Positions 63,357-64,000 of a stretch of 64,000 nt of DNA are shown here, piece after piece. Origin of the DNA: Szabonella alba. GTDB taxonomy: Bacteria; Pseudomonadota; Alphaproteobacteria; Rhodobacterales; Rhodobacteraceae. The notes beneath the pieces are model-generated. The model worked only from the letters and a program-made list of their open reading frames with translations, did not search any database and had not been told where the DNA came from. The translations under genes were made by a program, and so were the position numbers. Each line of letters opens with the position of its first letter. Position 1 is the stretch's first letter. The stretch spans positions 124,001 through 188,000 of the forward strand of contig NZ_JAESVN010000001.1 of NCBI RefSeq assembly GCF_016765775.1, in the 5' to 3' direction.

Positions 63357-64000
63357 TCAGGAGCGGTAATCGGCGTTGATGTCGATATAGCGATGCGTCA
63401 GGTCGCAGGTCCAGACCGTGCGCGCCGCGCGGCCAAGGCCCAGATCGACCGAGATCACCAGTTCGGGCTGTTTCATATAGGCCGCGCCATCCTCTTCGCG
63501 GTATTTCGGATTGCGCCAACCCTTTTCCGCAACAAGGAAATCACCAAAGCGGATGGTCAGACGGTCACGATCCGCCTCGGCCCCCGATTTGCCGATGGCG
63601 GCCACGATACGACCCCAGTTTGGATCCTCACCCGCGATGGCGGTCTTGACCAGCGGCGAATTGGCAATCGCCATGGCGGCGCGCTGCGCATCCTGGCCGT
63701 TCTTCGCACCGGTCAGACGGATTTCGACGAATTTCGTCGCCCCCTCGCCATCGCGGATCACCTGATGGGCCAGATCCATCATGACCGCGCGGAGCCCCGC
63801 CTCGAAGGCCTTGGCCACCTTGCCCTTGGGGGCGGCGGCGGCGGACTGGCCGGTTGCGGCAAGGATCAGCGCATCCGAGGTCGAGGTGTCGCTGTCCACG
63901 GTGATCGAATTGAAGGTCTCATCAACATTGCGCGACAGCATCCGTTGCAGCATCGCAGGCGTGATCTTTGCATCGGTGAAGATATAGACCAGCATCGTGG
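63357..64000 (-). CDS. argJ: Glutamate N-acetyltransferase ArgJ, partial (beta chain)
   Basis: This is the C-terminal part of the bifunctional ornithine acetyltransferase / N-acetylglutamate synthase of arginine biosynthesis. The frame reaches the right edge. The codon just before ATG 63993-63995 is ACG (Thr), preceded by CC of a likely Ala codon, so the window cuts exactly at the Ala-Thr self-cleavage site and holds the beta chain with its Thr nucleophile. Later features are the GEGATKFVEI block, EDPNWGRIVAAIGKSG and the C-terminal DLTHRYIDINADYRS. Confidence 0.95.
   Translation of the reverse strand, partial: TMLVYIFTDAKITPAMLQRMLSRNVDETFNSITVDSDTSTSDALILAATGQSAAAAPKGKVAKAFEAGLRAVMMDLAHQVIRDGEGATKFVEIRLTGAKNGQDAQRAAMAIANSPLVKTAIAGEDPNWGRIVAAIGKSGAEADRDRLTIRFGDFLVAEKGWRNPKYREEDGAAYMKQPELVISVDLGLGRAARTVWTCDLTHRYIDINADYRS

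Noticed and set aside
1-64000. CRISPR arrays, tRNA/rRNA genes, insertion sequences and prophage genes
   Set aside because: I looked for regular direct repeats, cloverleaf sequences, transposase-like proteins and phage structural genes and saw none.

Overview
The window is a contiguous, visibly GC-rich chromosomal segment of an alphaproteobacterium, most likely a Rhodobacteraceae member close to Paracoccus/Rhodobacter. The main reasons are an NepR-EcfG-PhyR general stress locus (found only in Alphaproteobacteria), glutathione-dependent formaldehyde dehydrogenase, the argJ/mutT and rimP-nusA-ylxR-infB neighbourhoods, and intergenic elements of a hairpin plus a CAAGA-type tail. The genus is inferred from gene content, not from a marker gene. 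I see no rRNA, tRNA, insertion sequence, prophage or CRISPR array. The sequence is mostly core and lineage-specific chromosome.

Layout. 1-9135: partial xylA, serB, a Trm112-like protein, a Lon-N-domain protein, a thioredoxin/TPR protein, xthA, an MFS permease, the murein endopeptidase mepA, a phytase-like esterase and a queuosine-precursor transporter. 9136-9482: no conventional gene, but a compact structured RNA candidate with an 18-codon ORF behind an extreme Shine-Dalgarno sequence and an intrinsic terminator. 9483-10607: a nagA homologue in which the catalytic Asp appears to be Ala. 10764-18958: a type I secretion cluster made of a large Ig-repeat adhesin, a TolC-family outer-membrane protein, an ABC exporter and an HlyD adaptor, preceded by a likely operator/promoter.

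18981-25638: a general stress response island. nepR, ecfG, a HisKA_2/HWE sensor kinase and a phospholipase D protein form one leftward operon. phyR is divergent, and one palindrome holds the two EcfG promoters facing opposite ways. A DUF1328 gene, csbD and an unknown secreted protein each carry their own GGAAC-N16/17-CGTT promoter. 25835-27034: a degenerate receiver-like protein diverges from an Fnr-like regulator with a possible Fe-S cysteine set. 27544-37826: a double-PAS hybrid histidine kinase diverges from an alpha-2-macroglobulin/PBP1C operon.

37832-49893: a DUF2478 protein, a thiolase, a YhiN-type flavoprotein, cytochrome c', two tandem I78-inhibitor lipoproteins, S-(hydroxymethyl)glutathione dehydrogenase, an SdiA-regulated-domain gene with a one-base frameshift, a small secreted protein, an NYN/OST-HTH protein, a glycosyltransferase, accD and folC. 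50257-56556: radC, two small membrane proteins, zapE, a glutathionyl-hydroquinone reductase, a CbiX-like protein, ubiG and a proline iminopeptidase. 56702-62311: the rimP-nusA-ylxR-infB operon with a structured, terminator-bearing leader. 62556-64000: a tiny hypothetical ORF, mutT, and the beta-chain portion of argJ running off the right edge.

The most notable signals are the small structured RNA/ORF at 9131-9376, the dense set of EcfG promoters including a palindromic divergent pair, the altered active site of the nagA homologue, and the frameshifted gene at 43723-44675.
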